Positions 45,660-53,540 of a stretch of 64,000 nucleotides of DNA are shown piece after piece. Each line of letters begins with the position of its first letter. Positions within the stretch are counted from its first letter, which is position 1. The position numbers and the translations under genes were made by a program. The stretch spans positions 82,597 to 146,596 of the forward strand of contig NZ_JADKYP010000012.1 of the NCBI RefSeq assembly GCF_015354405.1, in the 5' to 3' direction. The notes under the pieces are model-generated. The model saw only the letters and a program-made list of their open reading frames with translations, was not told where the DNA came from and did not search any database. The DNA is from Nocardia sp. BSTN01. Lineage in GTDB: Bacteria; Actinomycetota; Actinomycetes; Mycobacteriales; Mycobacteriaceae.

Positions 45660-46517
45660 ATGAGCGGCCCGCTCCTGCGCATGGTCGCGGTGACCTGCCT
45701 GTGGGGTACCTCCAGCGCCCTGCTGGCGACGCTGGCCGCGCCCACCACCGCAGGCCTGGTGGCGCTCGGCGGCGCGGTGCCGCTGCTGGTGTCGGCGCGG
45801 CTGCGCGGTCAGCACCCGTGGACGACGCTGACCGCCCGTCCGGCGTTGTACTTCCGGCTGGGCGGGCTGGAGGCCACGAATCTGGCCCTGTACGTGGCGG
45901 CGCTGCGGATCGGCCCACTGCCGGTGGTGGTCGCCCTGCACCTCACCGCGCCGATGCTGATCATCGCCGCCGCACTGGTCCGTGGCCGGCGCGCGCCGAC
46001 GCCGCCGGTACTGCTCGAACTGCTCCTGGTCGCGGCGGCGATCGGGCTGGTCGCCTGGCCGCACCCGGGCGGCGACCCGCAGATCGCCGCGGTGACCGGA
46101 TGCGTTCTGGCGCTGGGCAGTGCGGCCTGTGTCGCAATGCTGGTCAGTGTGATCGCCCGGCACTCGGGTCCGGACCACACGATCACCTCGGCGGCGTTGC
46201 AGCTGCTGTTCGGCGGTATCGCGAGCAGTCCGCTGCTGCTGCTGGATCCCCCGTCGGGGCGGGTGGCGGTCGAGCTGGCCGCGGTGGGCGCCACCCTCCT
46301 CGGCCCCGGATTCGCGCTCTACTGGCAGGCCCTGCGGCAACTGAGCGCGGCCACGGCCAGCGTCATAGGGCTGAACGAGGCCGTGGTGGCCACCCTGGTG
46401 GGAGCGGTGGCCACCCACAGTCTGCCCACGGCGGCGACCGCCGCCGCGGGACTGCTCATTCTGATCGCGGCCGGGCTAGAGCAGCGATCGGCGCCGCGAC
46501 ATCGCGTGCCGCCCTGA
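45660..46517 (+). CDS. DMT/EamA-family transporter
   Basis: The protein has 285 residues and about ten membrane helices in two EamA repeats; it begins MSGPLLRMVAVTCLWGTSSALLATLAAPT, and the repeat ends are at LYVAALRIGPLPVVVALHLTAPM and ALRQLSAATASVIGLNEAVVATLVGA. It starts 4 bases after the barrel-protein stop, so the two genes are coupled. The cargo is unknown (family: amino acids, nucleosides, drugs, metabolites). Its 3' end overlaps the convergent trpF gene by 62 bases. Confidence 0.9.
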   Translation: MSGPLLRMVAVTCLWGTSSALLATLAAPTTAGLVALGGAVPLLVSARLRGQHPWTTLTARPALYFRLGGLEATNLALYVAALRIGPLPVVVALHLTAPMLIIAAALVRGRRAPTPPVLLELLLVAAAIGLVAWPHPGGDPQIAAVTGCVLALGSAACVAMLVSVIARHSGPDHTITSAALQLLFGGIASSPLLLLDPPSGRVAVELAAVGATLLGPGFALYWQALRQLSAATASVIGLNEAVVATLVGAVATHSLPTAATAAAGLLILIAAGLEQRSAPRHRVPP

Positions 46518-47160
46518 CGAATTCGGTGCAGTTCGCGGGGTCCTTGTCACCCCGGCCGTCGTCGACGCCGGAATTGACATCGACCCAGGACGGCCGGACC
46601 GCGTCGATGGCCGCGGGGACGTTGTGCGGGTTGAGTCCGCCGGCGAGCATGACCGGAAAGGCCGGGTCGTCGAACAGTTCGACGATGCGTGCGCTGATCG
46701 ACCAGTCGTGGGTGCGTCCGGTGCCGCCCAGCCGGTCGGTGGATCGCGAATCCAGCACGAGCCCATCGCAATCCGGCGCCGCTCGCTCGGCGGCGCCGAT
46801 CGCCTCCGGCCCGGTGACGTGGACCGCGCGGATCACCCGCCGACCGCCCGCGCCGCGCCGGACCGCGCGCGCGGTGTCGTGTGAGATCAGGCCGTGCAAC
46901 TGGATGCAGTCGACGCCGATCCGATCGGCGAGGCGCAGGACCTCGCTCGCGTCGGTGAGGTGGGTGACCAGTACGCGTTCCATCGAGGAGGGCACCAGCC
47001 GGGACAATCGGTGGGCAGATTCCGGGTCGAGTTCGTCTTCGCTGAAATGCGTCGTGCCTGAAATGAATCCGGCCGCGTCCGCATCGGCTGCGACGACGGC
47101 CCGGAGATCGGACTCGCTACGGATACCGCAGATTTTCGTTCGGACGGTGATCATCGGCAC
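46456..47160 (-). CDS. trpF: Phosphoribosylanthranilate isomerase TrpF
   Basis: The protein has 234 residues. All TrpF landmarks are present: TKICGIRSESDL with the catalytic Cys, DCIQLHG, GLVLDSRSTDRLGGTGRTHDW with the catalytic Asp, MLAGGLNPHNV and VDVNSGVDDGRGDKD. It isomerises phosphoribosylanthranilate in tryptophan synthesis. In many actinobacteria this step is done by the dual HisA/TrpF enzyme PriA, so a separate trpF away from other trp genes is unusual. Start GTG 47160 or ATG 47154. Confidence 0.92.
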   Translation of the reverse strand: MPMITVRTKICGIRSESDLRAVVAADADAAGFISGTTHFSEDELDPESAHRLSRLVPSSMERVLVTHLTDASEVLRLADRIGVDCIQLHGLISHDTARAVRRGAGGRRVIRAVHVTGPEAIGAAERAAPDCDGLVLDSRSTDRLGGTGRTHDWSISARIVELFDDPAFPVMLAGGLNPHNVPAAIDAVRPSWVDVNSGVDDGRGDKDPANCTEFVRAARDVAAPIAALARPRSE

Positions 47161-47234
47161 ACGATACTGCCCGAAGGTGTCCAGTCCGGTGGTTCGTGGC
47201 GATTACCACGCTGACCGCGCCCGCGGCGCGGAAG

Positions 47235-48215
47235 TCAGCCGACGCGGCGATACGCGGTGCCGCGCCGGTCGGCCTCGGCCCACCGGCGCCGGTCCAGCTG
47301 GGTGTCGACGGCCTCCACCACGTCCGGAACGGTGATCTGCAACAGGCCCGGATCGGGGGTGTCGCCGTCGCGGTCACCGGTGCGGCCCGCCCACAGCGCG
47401 ATGTGGCGGCCGGACAGATGCGGCGGCGGTCCGCTGCGGCCCGGCGCGGTGGGACCGAACAGTGCCACGGTGCGGGTGCCGAATGCCGTCGCCAGATGCG
47501 CGACACCGGTATCGCCGCACACCACCAGCGCGGCCTCGGCGACGGTGGCCGACAGTTCGATGAGATTCTGCTGTCCGGCCAGCACCTGGTCGTGCGACAG
47601 GCCGGCGCGTGCGGCGATGCCGAGGGCGAGATCGCGTTCGAATTCGTCGCCGGTCACCACGACCTCTCGCCCCTGCACCAGCAGATGCCGGATCACCGCG
47701 GCGAATCGTTCACCGGGCCAGCGGCGGGCGGGTGCCCCGGCGCCCACGTGCACGACCACGCAGTCGCGGTGGCTGGTGGTGGCCACGGGCGGCACCAGGC
47801 CGAGATTGCGGCGGTCGGCGCTGATTCCGGCCGATTCCAGCAGATGGCACCAGCGGTCGATGTCGTGCATATCCGCTTGCCATTCGGGGCCGTCGAGATC
47901 GGGGAAGGCGGCATTGCGGTAACTGAGCAGCCGGGCGGGTTCGGTGCGGGCCAATTCGACGATGCCCTCGGCGCCGGAGCCTTGCAGGTTCACCGCCAGC
48001 GCGGGGGGCGCGCCGTCCCAGCGCATGGTGTGCGGGTCGGCGGCCGCGACCATTTCGTCCACCGACGTGATGAGGTCGACGATGGGTTTGAGCCGGTGCG
48101 GTGCGGCCAGCACGATGTGATCGCGCGGCCTCGCCCGGCGCAGCGCACGAAGAGCCGGGACCGCGGTGAGGAGATCACCCAGTCCACGTGCGCGCAGCAC
48201 GAGTACAACCGCCAC
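47235..48215 (-). CDS. Glycosyltransferase family 9 (heptosyltransferase-like)
   Basis: The protein has 326 residues. GT9 features: start VVLVLRARGLGDLLTAVPALRALRRARP, a second-domain phosphate site VVHVGAGAPARRWPGERFAAVI, and the C-terminal donor-binding run VVCGDTGVAHLATAFGTRTVALFGPT. The family moves heptose or other sugars from nucleotide donors. Actinomycetes lack LPS, so the acceptor is some other glycan. GTG 48215 follows GGAGAAGAGG. It is probably cytosolic. Confidence 0.92.
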   Translation of the reverse strand: MAVVLVLRARGLGDLLTAVPALRALRRARPRDHIVLAAPHRLKPIVDLITSVDEMVAAADPHTMRWDGAPPALAVNLQGSGAEGIVELARTEPARLLSYRNAAFPDLDGPEWQADMHDIDRWCHLLESAGISADRRNLGLVPPVATTSHRDCVVVHVGAGAPARRWPGERFAAVIRHLLVQGREVVVTGDEFERDLALGIAARAGLSHDQVLAGQQNLIELSATVAEAALVVCGDTGVAHLATAFGTRTVALFGPTAPGRSGPPPHLSGRHIALWAGRTGDRDGDTPDPGLLQITVPDVVEAVDTQLDRRRWAEADRRGTAYRRVG

Positions 48216-48436
48216 CCTCTTCTCCTAGCCATCACCAAGCGACCCAGCAGTCCCGACCCACTCGATTTCGCACCGTTGCCGCGGCACGACCGAAGAGAGC
48301 CACCTGAGGATGACTACCCGAGGCGATCCGGCGTGAAACGCGCGTATTTCCGCCGGGTCCGCGCCGGTGCTGTCGACGGCGGCGGGGGAACCGGTAACCT
48401 GAGCGGCGGTCGGGCCGAAACAAACTGGAGGATTTC

Positions 48437-48727
48437 ATGATTCGCACCGCTGGACTCATCACCGCCGCTGTGGCGGCGGGCGCGTTCGCAGTGCTCGGCG
48501 CCGGTGCCGCGCAGGCCGCGCAGGGCACCGTCACCGTCAACGGGCAGATCTACAACAACCCGACCGGTTGCATCGAACCGCACGCCTACCAGCTCACCGT
48601 CGGCAACAGCACCGACAAGGTGATCGAGGTGCACGCCGGGCGGGGATGCACCGGACCGGTGATCGGCAAGGTCGACCCGGCCGGCATCACCATGGTGCCG
48701 CGCGGCAGCCTGCTGATCGTCGAATGA
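48437..48727 (+). CDS. Small secreted protein
   Basis: The protein has 96 residues. The signal peptide AGLITAAVAAGAFAVLGAGAAQA ends with an AxA site, leaving a mature part of about 66 residues with two cysteines (GCIEPH and GRGCTGP) that could form a disulfide. ATG 48437 has GGAGG 6 bases upstream. It is similar in style to other small secreted Nocardia proteins; the function is unknown. A hairpin terminator follows 10 bases after the stop. Confidence 0.85.
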   Translation: MIRTAGLITAAVAAGAFAVLGAGAAQAAQGTVTVNGQIYNNPTGCIEPHAYQLTVGNSTDKVIEVHAGRGCTGPVIGKVDPAGITMVPRGSLLIVE

Positions 48728-48736
48728 TTCTCCCGT

Positions 48737-48770
48737 TCCGCCCCGCGTCCGAGATCGGCCGCGGGGCGGA
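48737..48770 (+). terminator. Hairpin terminator after the small secreted protein
   Basis: An 11-bp perfect stem (TCCGCCCCGCG / CGCGGGGCGGA) around a 12-base loop starts 10 bases after the stop. There is no long U-tract, as is usual in actinomycetes. Confidence 0.7.
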
Positions 48771-48917
48771 GCCGTGTCTGCGCATGGTAAGTACGGCACC
48801 GTGCACGGCGGTCCCGTGAGAACGCCTGCGGCGGTGCGATATCCCGGGCGCTACCGGCGGGAGCATTCCTACTACGCCGTGTCGTTGAATCGGCGCCGAT
48901 GATCTACGCTGTGAGCC

Positions 48918-49268
48918 ATGACAGTGGTCTACAACCTGGTGGTCATCGCCCACCTGCTCGGTCTCGCCGCGGTGATCGGCGGATACGCCGCCGGCCGGCC
49001 GGCGGTGTCGCAGGTGATGCTCTGGGGTGCGCGAGCGCAGATCGTCACCGGTCTGATCCTGGTCGGAATGGCCGACAGCATCGATTCGCTCGACAAGAAT
49101 CTCGACATGGCCAAGATCGTGGTGAAACTGGTCATCGCGGTCGCCGTGGCCGGCCTGGCCGAGATCGCGCACGCCGATGCCAAGCGCGGCAAGACCATTG
49201 CCTGGATGGCCGACGCCGCCGGACTGCTGGCCATCGCCAACGTGTTCGTCGCCGTGCTATGGCACTGA
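48918..49268 (+). CDS. Four-helix membrane protein, unknown
   Basis: The protein has 116 residues and four membrane helices (NLVVIAHLLGLAAVIGGYAA, VMLWGARAQIVTGLILVGM, IVVKLVIAVAVAGLAEIA, MADAAGLLAIANVFVAVLW). His residues within helices (AHLLG, AHADAK) are noted. The family is common in mycolic-acid actinomycetes but uncharacterised as far as I know. ATG 48918. A hairpin follows the stop. Confidence 0.85.
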   Translation: MTVVYNLVVIAHLLGLAAVIGGYAAGRPAVSQVMLWGARAQIVTGLILVGMADSIDSLDKNLDMAKIVVKLVIAVAVAGLAEIAHADAKRGKTIAWMADAAGLLAIANVFVAVLWH

Positions 49269-49310
49269 GCCGCGCGGCTCGACGGTTGCACTGAACCGCG
49301 CGGCATCCGG

Positions 49311-49339
49311 TGCGGTTCGGCATCGACTGCCGAACCGCA
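49311..49339. terminator. Hairpin terminator between convergent genes
   Basis: A 12-bp perfect stem, TGCGGTTCGGCA and its complement, around the 5-base loop TCGAC. It sits between the stops at 49268 (+) and 49364 (-) and could serve both strands. Confidence 0.75.
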
Positions 49340-49363
49340 TCGACTGCTCGCGCGGTTGCCCGT

Positions 49364-50557
49364 TCAGCCCTCCAGCAGGGTCTGGCCGAGATAGCCCTGC
49401 GCGTCGGTGATTCCCGGCGGAATCACGAACACCGCGGACCCGACGGGCGTGGTCCAGGTGTTCAGGGCGTCGAATTCGGCCAGGCGGCGCTGTACCGGCA
49501 GATACTGCGCCGCGATATCGCGCTGGTAGGCGGCGAACAACAACCCCGAATTCGAGGTGGTCCCCGGCGGCGGGGCATCGTCGTAGTTGTAGCCCCGCCG
49601 CAGGAAACGCTCGCCGTCGCTGGTGTGATGGGCCCGGGCGATATGCGCCGAGGGCGGAATGACCGGGATGCCGTGGGCGTCCACGGCCGCGAAATCCGGA
49701 TCGTCGGATTCGCGGGTGCCGGTCAGTGGCGCCCCGGTCGCGATGCGCCGGCCCACGGTCAGTTCCCGTCCCTCGGGGTCGAGTTCGTCCCAGGTGTCCA
49801 GATTCATCGCGATCCGGCGCAACACCATCGAGGTGCCGCCGCGCAGCCACGGCACGGTCGCGCCGTCGTCCCACACCAGCCGATCGAGATCGGCTCCGGG
49901 AGCGATGTTGACCGTGCCGTCGACCTGGCCCATCAGATTGCGCATCGTCTGCCCGGCAGCAGCGTTGCGAAATCCGCGCTGGGTCCACCGCACCGTCACC
50001 AGGGAGGTGACGCTGCGCGACAGTGCCCGCACCGCGTGCGCCACCGTCGTCGCCTCGTCCGCGCAGACCTGCAGCAGCAGATCCCCCTCACAGAATGCGG
50101 AGTCGAGCCGGTCGATGGTGAAGCCGGGCAGTTGCGCGAGCCACTGCGGCCGGGCGGATTCCAGCCCTGCCACCGTGAACAGCCGCGGGCCGAATCCGAC
50201 GGTCACGGTCAACCGGGCGGGCCGGCGAGCCAGCTCCGGTTCGGTATCGGCCAGCGTCGGTTCACCGGTCGCGAGCCGCGCCGCGTCCCCGGACCAGATG
50301 CGCAGCAACCCCACGAGGTCGGCCCGGCCGGTGCCGGGCCGCAGATCGAAGGCCACGAACGCCGCGTGCTGCTGCGGCGCGGTCGCGACCCCGCCCTGAT
50401 GCGGTCCGTAGAACGGTTCGCGCGCGGTGCCCGGGTCGGCGGTCTCGGTATGGCGCGTCCAGCGTTCGGCGCCGAGGGTGAGCCCCGCGACGCCCGCCGC
50501 ACCGGCCGCGGCCGCACTGCCGCCGAGTAGCCGCCGCCGTGAGAGCCGCTCAGCCAC
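49364..50557 (-). CDS. Tat-exported DyP-type haem peroxidase
   Basis: The protein has 397 residues from GTG 50557, which overlaps the copper-chaperone stop by 8 bases. A twin-arginine signal (LSRRRLLGGSAAAAGAAGVAGL) is followed by the DyP/EfeB fold. The GxxDG motif is in LMGQVDGTVN with the catalytic Asp, the probable proximal haem His is in ARAHHTSDGERFLRRGYNYD, and SGLLFAAYQRDI is family-typical. It oxidises dyes or organics with peroxide; EfeB relatives also act in haem-iron uptake. It forms an operon with PCu(A)C. Confidence 0.93.
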   Translation of the reverse strand: MAERLSRRRLLGGSAAAAGAAGVAGLTLGAERWTRHTETADPGTAREPFYGPHQGGVATAPQQHAAFVAFDLRPGTGRADLVGLLRIWSGDAARLATGEPTLADTEPELARRPARLTVTVGFGPRLFTVAGLESARPQWLAQLPGFTIDRLDSAFCEGDLLLQVCADEATTVAHAVRALSRSVTSLVTVRWTQRGFRNAAAGQTMRNLMGQVDGTVNIAPGADLDRLVWDDGATVPWLRGGTSMVLRRIAMNLDTWDELDPEGRELTVGRRIATGAPLTGTRESDDPDFAAVDAHGIPVIPPSAHIARAHHTSDGERFLRRGYNYDDAPPPGTTSNSGLLFAAYQRDIAAQYLPVQRRLAEFDALNTWTTPVGSAVFVIPPGITDAQGYLGQTLLEG

Positions 50558-51080
50558 CGTGGGCGGCCGGGGCAGGTGAGTAGTTCTCCTGATTGCCCGC
50601 GAAGTCACGCACCTGCGCGGTGAAGGTGGTGCTGGTGCCGTCGGCGAACTTCACCGTGACCGGTGTCTGCGCTCCCGTGCGCAGCGGCGCCTTCAGATCG
50701 ATGAACATCAGATGGTCGCCACCCGGCGTCAGTTTCGCGCTGCCGTGTGCGGGGATCGCCAGACCGCCGGCCTTGGGCCGCATCATGGAGGTGCCGTTGG
50801 ACTCGACCACCTCGTGGATCTCCATCCGGGCCGACGCCGGGCTGGTCGCGTCGACGACGCGGATCTCGTGGTCGCTGTTGTTGGTGAAATTCGCGAACGC
50901 CGCCGACATCCCCGCATCGGCGGCCTTGATCCATTGATCGCTCACGCCGACCGAATTGGCGTCCGCGGCAGTGGACGTGCCGCCGGACGAACATCCGGCC
51001 AGCAGCAGCGGGATCGAGGCCGTGGCGGTGATCAGCAGGGCCGCCGACCGGTGCCGGCGCACGTGGGGGAGAGAGAACAT
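50550..51080 (-). CDS. Periplasmic copper chaperone PCu(A)C-family lipoprotein
   Basis: The protein has 176 residues from ATG 51080. A lipoprotein signal (ALLITATASIPLLLAGC) has the lipobox LLAGC. The DUF461 domain has the copper ligands: His in MEIHEVV, Met in TSMMRPKAGGLAIPA, then His and Met in GGDHLMFIDL. PCu(A)C proteins carry Cu(I) outside the cell membrane to oxidase or other copper sites. It is cotranscribed with the DyP peroxidase. A C-terminal His (PAAHGG) is extra. Confidence 0.92.
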   Translation of the reverse strand: MFSLPHVRRHRSAALLITATASIPLLLAGCSSGGTSTAADANSVGVSDQWIKAADAGMSAAFANFTNNSDHEIRVVDATSPASARMEIHEVVESNGTSMMRPKAGGLAIPAHGSAKLTPGGDHLMFIDLKAPLRTGAQTPVTVKFADGTSTTFTAQVRDFAGNQENYSPAPAAHGG

Positions 51081-51467
51081 AGGTGAACTCCGTTGCATGA
51101 GAAAAGGTTTCATCGGTAGAGAGCAGGTGGGTAGCGGACACACGCACCGCGACCGGGTGACCGCCCGCATCCGGACGCGTGCAGTTCTTCCGGCATCCGA
51201 TCGACCCAGCCCGTGAACCCGCGGGCGGATGAGGGGATATGACCGGAACAGCACGGCGCGCGATCAGCGACCGGCGGCCACGCAGTACCCGTCAGTGGAC
51301 AATGCGGGCGTGCCGACGACGACCCGACGGGCGCACCGAGGAATCGAGCAACCGCTTCCACATCGCGTGGGCGGCCGTCTGCGTGCCACACAACTCAGCT
51401 GTTGCCCGTCATCCGTGGCACAGGCCGAACCGGCGAGGCCGTGGACGGGTTCACCGATATGCCGGTA
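51081..51467. other. Intergenic region, no gene seen
   Basis: These 387 bases lie between two minus-strand genes. Frames here are antisense or out-of-frame noise of the next gene. They should contain the PCu(A)C promoter. I see no clear metal-regulator box or hairpin. Confidence 0.45.
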
Positions 51468-52025
51468 TCAGGCCCACCCGGCGACGCGGTGCGAGGCAGC
51501 GAACGAACCGGTGAGGTGGGGCGGTCCGCGCCGCCCGGTGCCCGACGCCAGCACGAGTCGCCGCGGCGCGGTCACCGTATCCGGCACCGAGACGACGACC
51601 GGAGCGCCCGGGATGCCGAGGATGTGCGTGACGACGCCGACCGCGCGGCGAATCAGTGAAACAGCGCGTCGCAGCGTGGTTTCCGCACCGCGGACCAGGA
51701 TCGCCCCACCCATCGTCGCCGCGAGGTGCGCGAGCAGCATGGGCGCGGTGATCAGCACGTCGTGGCAGTGGGGGGACAGCGTCAGCGCCAGATGGCCGAG
51801 CAGCTGCCCGATCGCGAGCAGGCCCATCAGCCGGAACAGTCCGGTGCGGGTGTGCGCGGCGAGGCAGCCGATCGCGGTACTCGCGGCGATGAGCATCATG
51901 ATCGCCGCGGAGCCGGGGGACACCGTGCCGCCACCGAGGGCGTGGGCGGCGATACTCACCGTGCCCGCGGCGGCGCCGACACATCCACCACGCAGTCGCG
52001 TGGAAGGGTCGGCCGTTGCTCGCAC
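51468..52025 (-). CDS. Membrane protein, His-containing, unknown
   Basis: The protein has 185 residues from GTG 52025. Hydrophobic segments lie at about 12-32, 37-55, 65-85 and 88-108, with several His in or near them (AAHALGGG, GHLALTLSPHCHDV, LLAHLAA). A polar tail follows. It lies upstream of the copper-chaperone/DyP pair on the same strand, and the SPHCHD cluster could bind metal, but a copper role is only suggested by position. Confidence 0.75.
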   Translation of the reverse strand: MRATADPSTRLRGGCVGAAAGTVSIAAHALGGGTVSPGSAAIMMLIAASTAIGCLAAHTRTGLFRLMGLLAIGQLLGHLALTLSPHCHDVLITAPMLLAHLAATMGGAILVRGAETTLRRAVSLIRRAVGVVTHILGIPGAPVVVSVPDTVTAPRRLVLASGTGRRGPPHLTGSFAASHRVAGWA

Positions 52026-52128
52026 CCGATCATGGTATCGGTGCCGGCCGGTGCGCTCGGCCGCCAGGTCCAGCGGTACACGCCCAGCGTGATGCCCGTC
52101 ACCACTCGCGCTTTCGGCCCGTCCGGGG

Positions 52129-52638
52129 TCAGAGGATCTCCAGCTCGGCCTCGCGCAGATCCTGGGGAAAGACGAATCGCCGCAACGCCCAGAACCGGAA
52201 CGCCATCGCCAGCAGCACGCCCAGGATCTGCCCGGTGATGAAGTTGGACACCGCCTGGGCGAACGGGCTGACGTGCGGTACCCGGATGTCGAAGACGTAC
52301 AGCGAGATCGCCTGCGGAATCACCGTCACGCCCACCGCCAGCGCGCTGACGGCGAAGAACAGCGCCGCCTCGTGGCTGCGCTGGCGGCCGCCGCGGGTGT
52401 TGAACGACCATTCCCGGTTGAGGATGTAGGAGACGATCGTCGCGATGAGCACGCCGAATACGCGGGCGGTCAGCGGCTTGTCCGGCAGCACGGTCAGCTT
52501 GAGCGCGTACACCACTCCGGTGTCCACGAACCAGGTGATCGCGCCGACGACGGCGAATTTCATCAGCTCCCGATGGGCGAGCAACAGTGCCCGCCAGCGT
52601 TCGGGCAGCCGGTCCAGTCCAGCCTGCACCAACGACAC
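52129..52638 (-). CDS. GtrA-family membrane protein
   Basis: The protein has 169 residues if GTG 52638 is the start (the frame is open to 52710). Four membrane helices of the GtrA type are seen: MKFAVVGAITWFVDTGVVYAL, ARVFGVLIATIVSYILNREWSF, AALFFAVSALAVGVTVIPQAI and FITGQILGVLLAMAFRFWALRRFVF. GtrA proteins are thought to flip polyprenyl-phosphate sugars in cell-wall glycan decoration. No glycosyltransferase partner is next to it. Confidence 0.9.
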   Translation of the reverse strand: MSLVQAGLDRLPERWRALLLAHRELMKFAVVGAITWFVDTGVVYALKLTVLPDKPLTARVFGVLIATIVSYILNREWSFNTRGGRQRSHEAALFFAVSALAVGVTVIPQAISLYVFDIRVPHVSPFAQAVSNFITGQILGVLLAMAFRFWALRRFVFPQDLREAELEIL

Positions 52639-52739
52639 GCAATCCACCCTAACCGCGAGCCGCGCGCCGGGCATCCGGACAGCGATCATGACTCGCGAGG
52701 TAATCGTCACGCCGACCGCACCCGCATACGATCGGGCAG

Positions 52740-53540
52740 GTGCCGACCCATACCGCCGGAGATCTGCTGCGCCACTGGCGTCGCACCCGCCGCCTCAGTC
52801 AGCTGGAGCTGGCGGGGCGTGCCGAAACCTCGACCCGTCACCTCAGCTTCGTCGAAACCGGACGCTCCACGCCGAGCCGCCAGCTGATCCTGCACCTCAG
52901 CGAGGAGCTCGATATCCCGCTGCGCGAACGCAATCGGATGTTGCTGGCCGCCGGCTACGCCCCGGTCTATGCCGAACCCGGATTGGATACCCCCACCATG
53001 GCCCCCGTCCGCACCGCGATGCGCCAGATCCTCAGCGGCTACGAGCCGTATCCGGCCCTGGCCGTGGACGCGCAGTGGAATATGGTCGACGCCAATTCCG
53101 GTGTCGCCCTGTTCCTCGACGGTATTCCCGCCGAGCTGCTGGCTCCGCCGGTCAACGCGCTGCGGCTGAGCCTGCACCCGCAGGGGCTGGCCCCGCGCAT
53201 CCTGAATCTGGCGCAGTGGCGCGGACATCTGTTCGAACGCGTCGATCGCCAGATCGAGGCCACCGGCTCGGCCGATCTGGCCGCGTTGCGCACCGAACTG
53301 CTCGGATATCCCGGGGGCCGTGACGATCCCGGCCTGCCCGAACCGGATCAGGCCGTCGTCCCGCTGCGGCTGCGCCACCACGACGGCGAACGCGGTGACA
53401 TCGACTTGGATTTCATCAGCACGATGACCATTTTCGGCAGCCCGATGAATGTCACCGTCGCCGAACTCGCGATCGAGTCGTTCCTGCCCGCAAGCCCGGA
53501 GACCGCCGAATTCCTGCGTCGCCGTTCACAGATCGAGTAG
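52740..53540 (+). CDS. XRE regulator with MmyB-like ligand domain
   Basis: The protein has 266 residues. The HTH_XRE (about 5-62) reads LLRHWRRTRRLSQLELAGRAETSTRHLSFVETGRSTPSRQLILHL. The C-terminal MmyB-like domain (about 100-260) has the typical YPALAVDAQWNMVDANSG and fatty-acid-pocket pattern. Relatives in Streptomyces and Mycobacterium often repress the flavin oxidoreductase genes beside them. Here the convergent neighbour is an FAD oxidoreductase whose 3' end overlaps by 15 bases. GTG 52740. Confidence 0.92.
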   Translation: MPTHTAGDLLRHWRRTRRLSQLELAGRAETSTRHLSFVETGRSTPSRQLILHLSEELDIPLRERNRMLLAAGYAPVYAEPGLDTPTMAPVRTAMRQILSGYEPYPALAVDAQWNMVDANSGVALFLDGIPAELLAPPVNALRLSLHPQGLAPRILNLAQWRGHLFERVDRQIEATGSADLAALRTELLGYPGGRDDPGLPEPDQAVVPLRLRHHDGERGDIDLDFISTMTIFGSPMNVTVAELAIESFLPASPETAEFLRRRSQIE

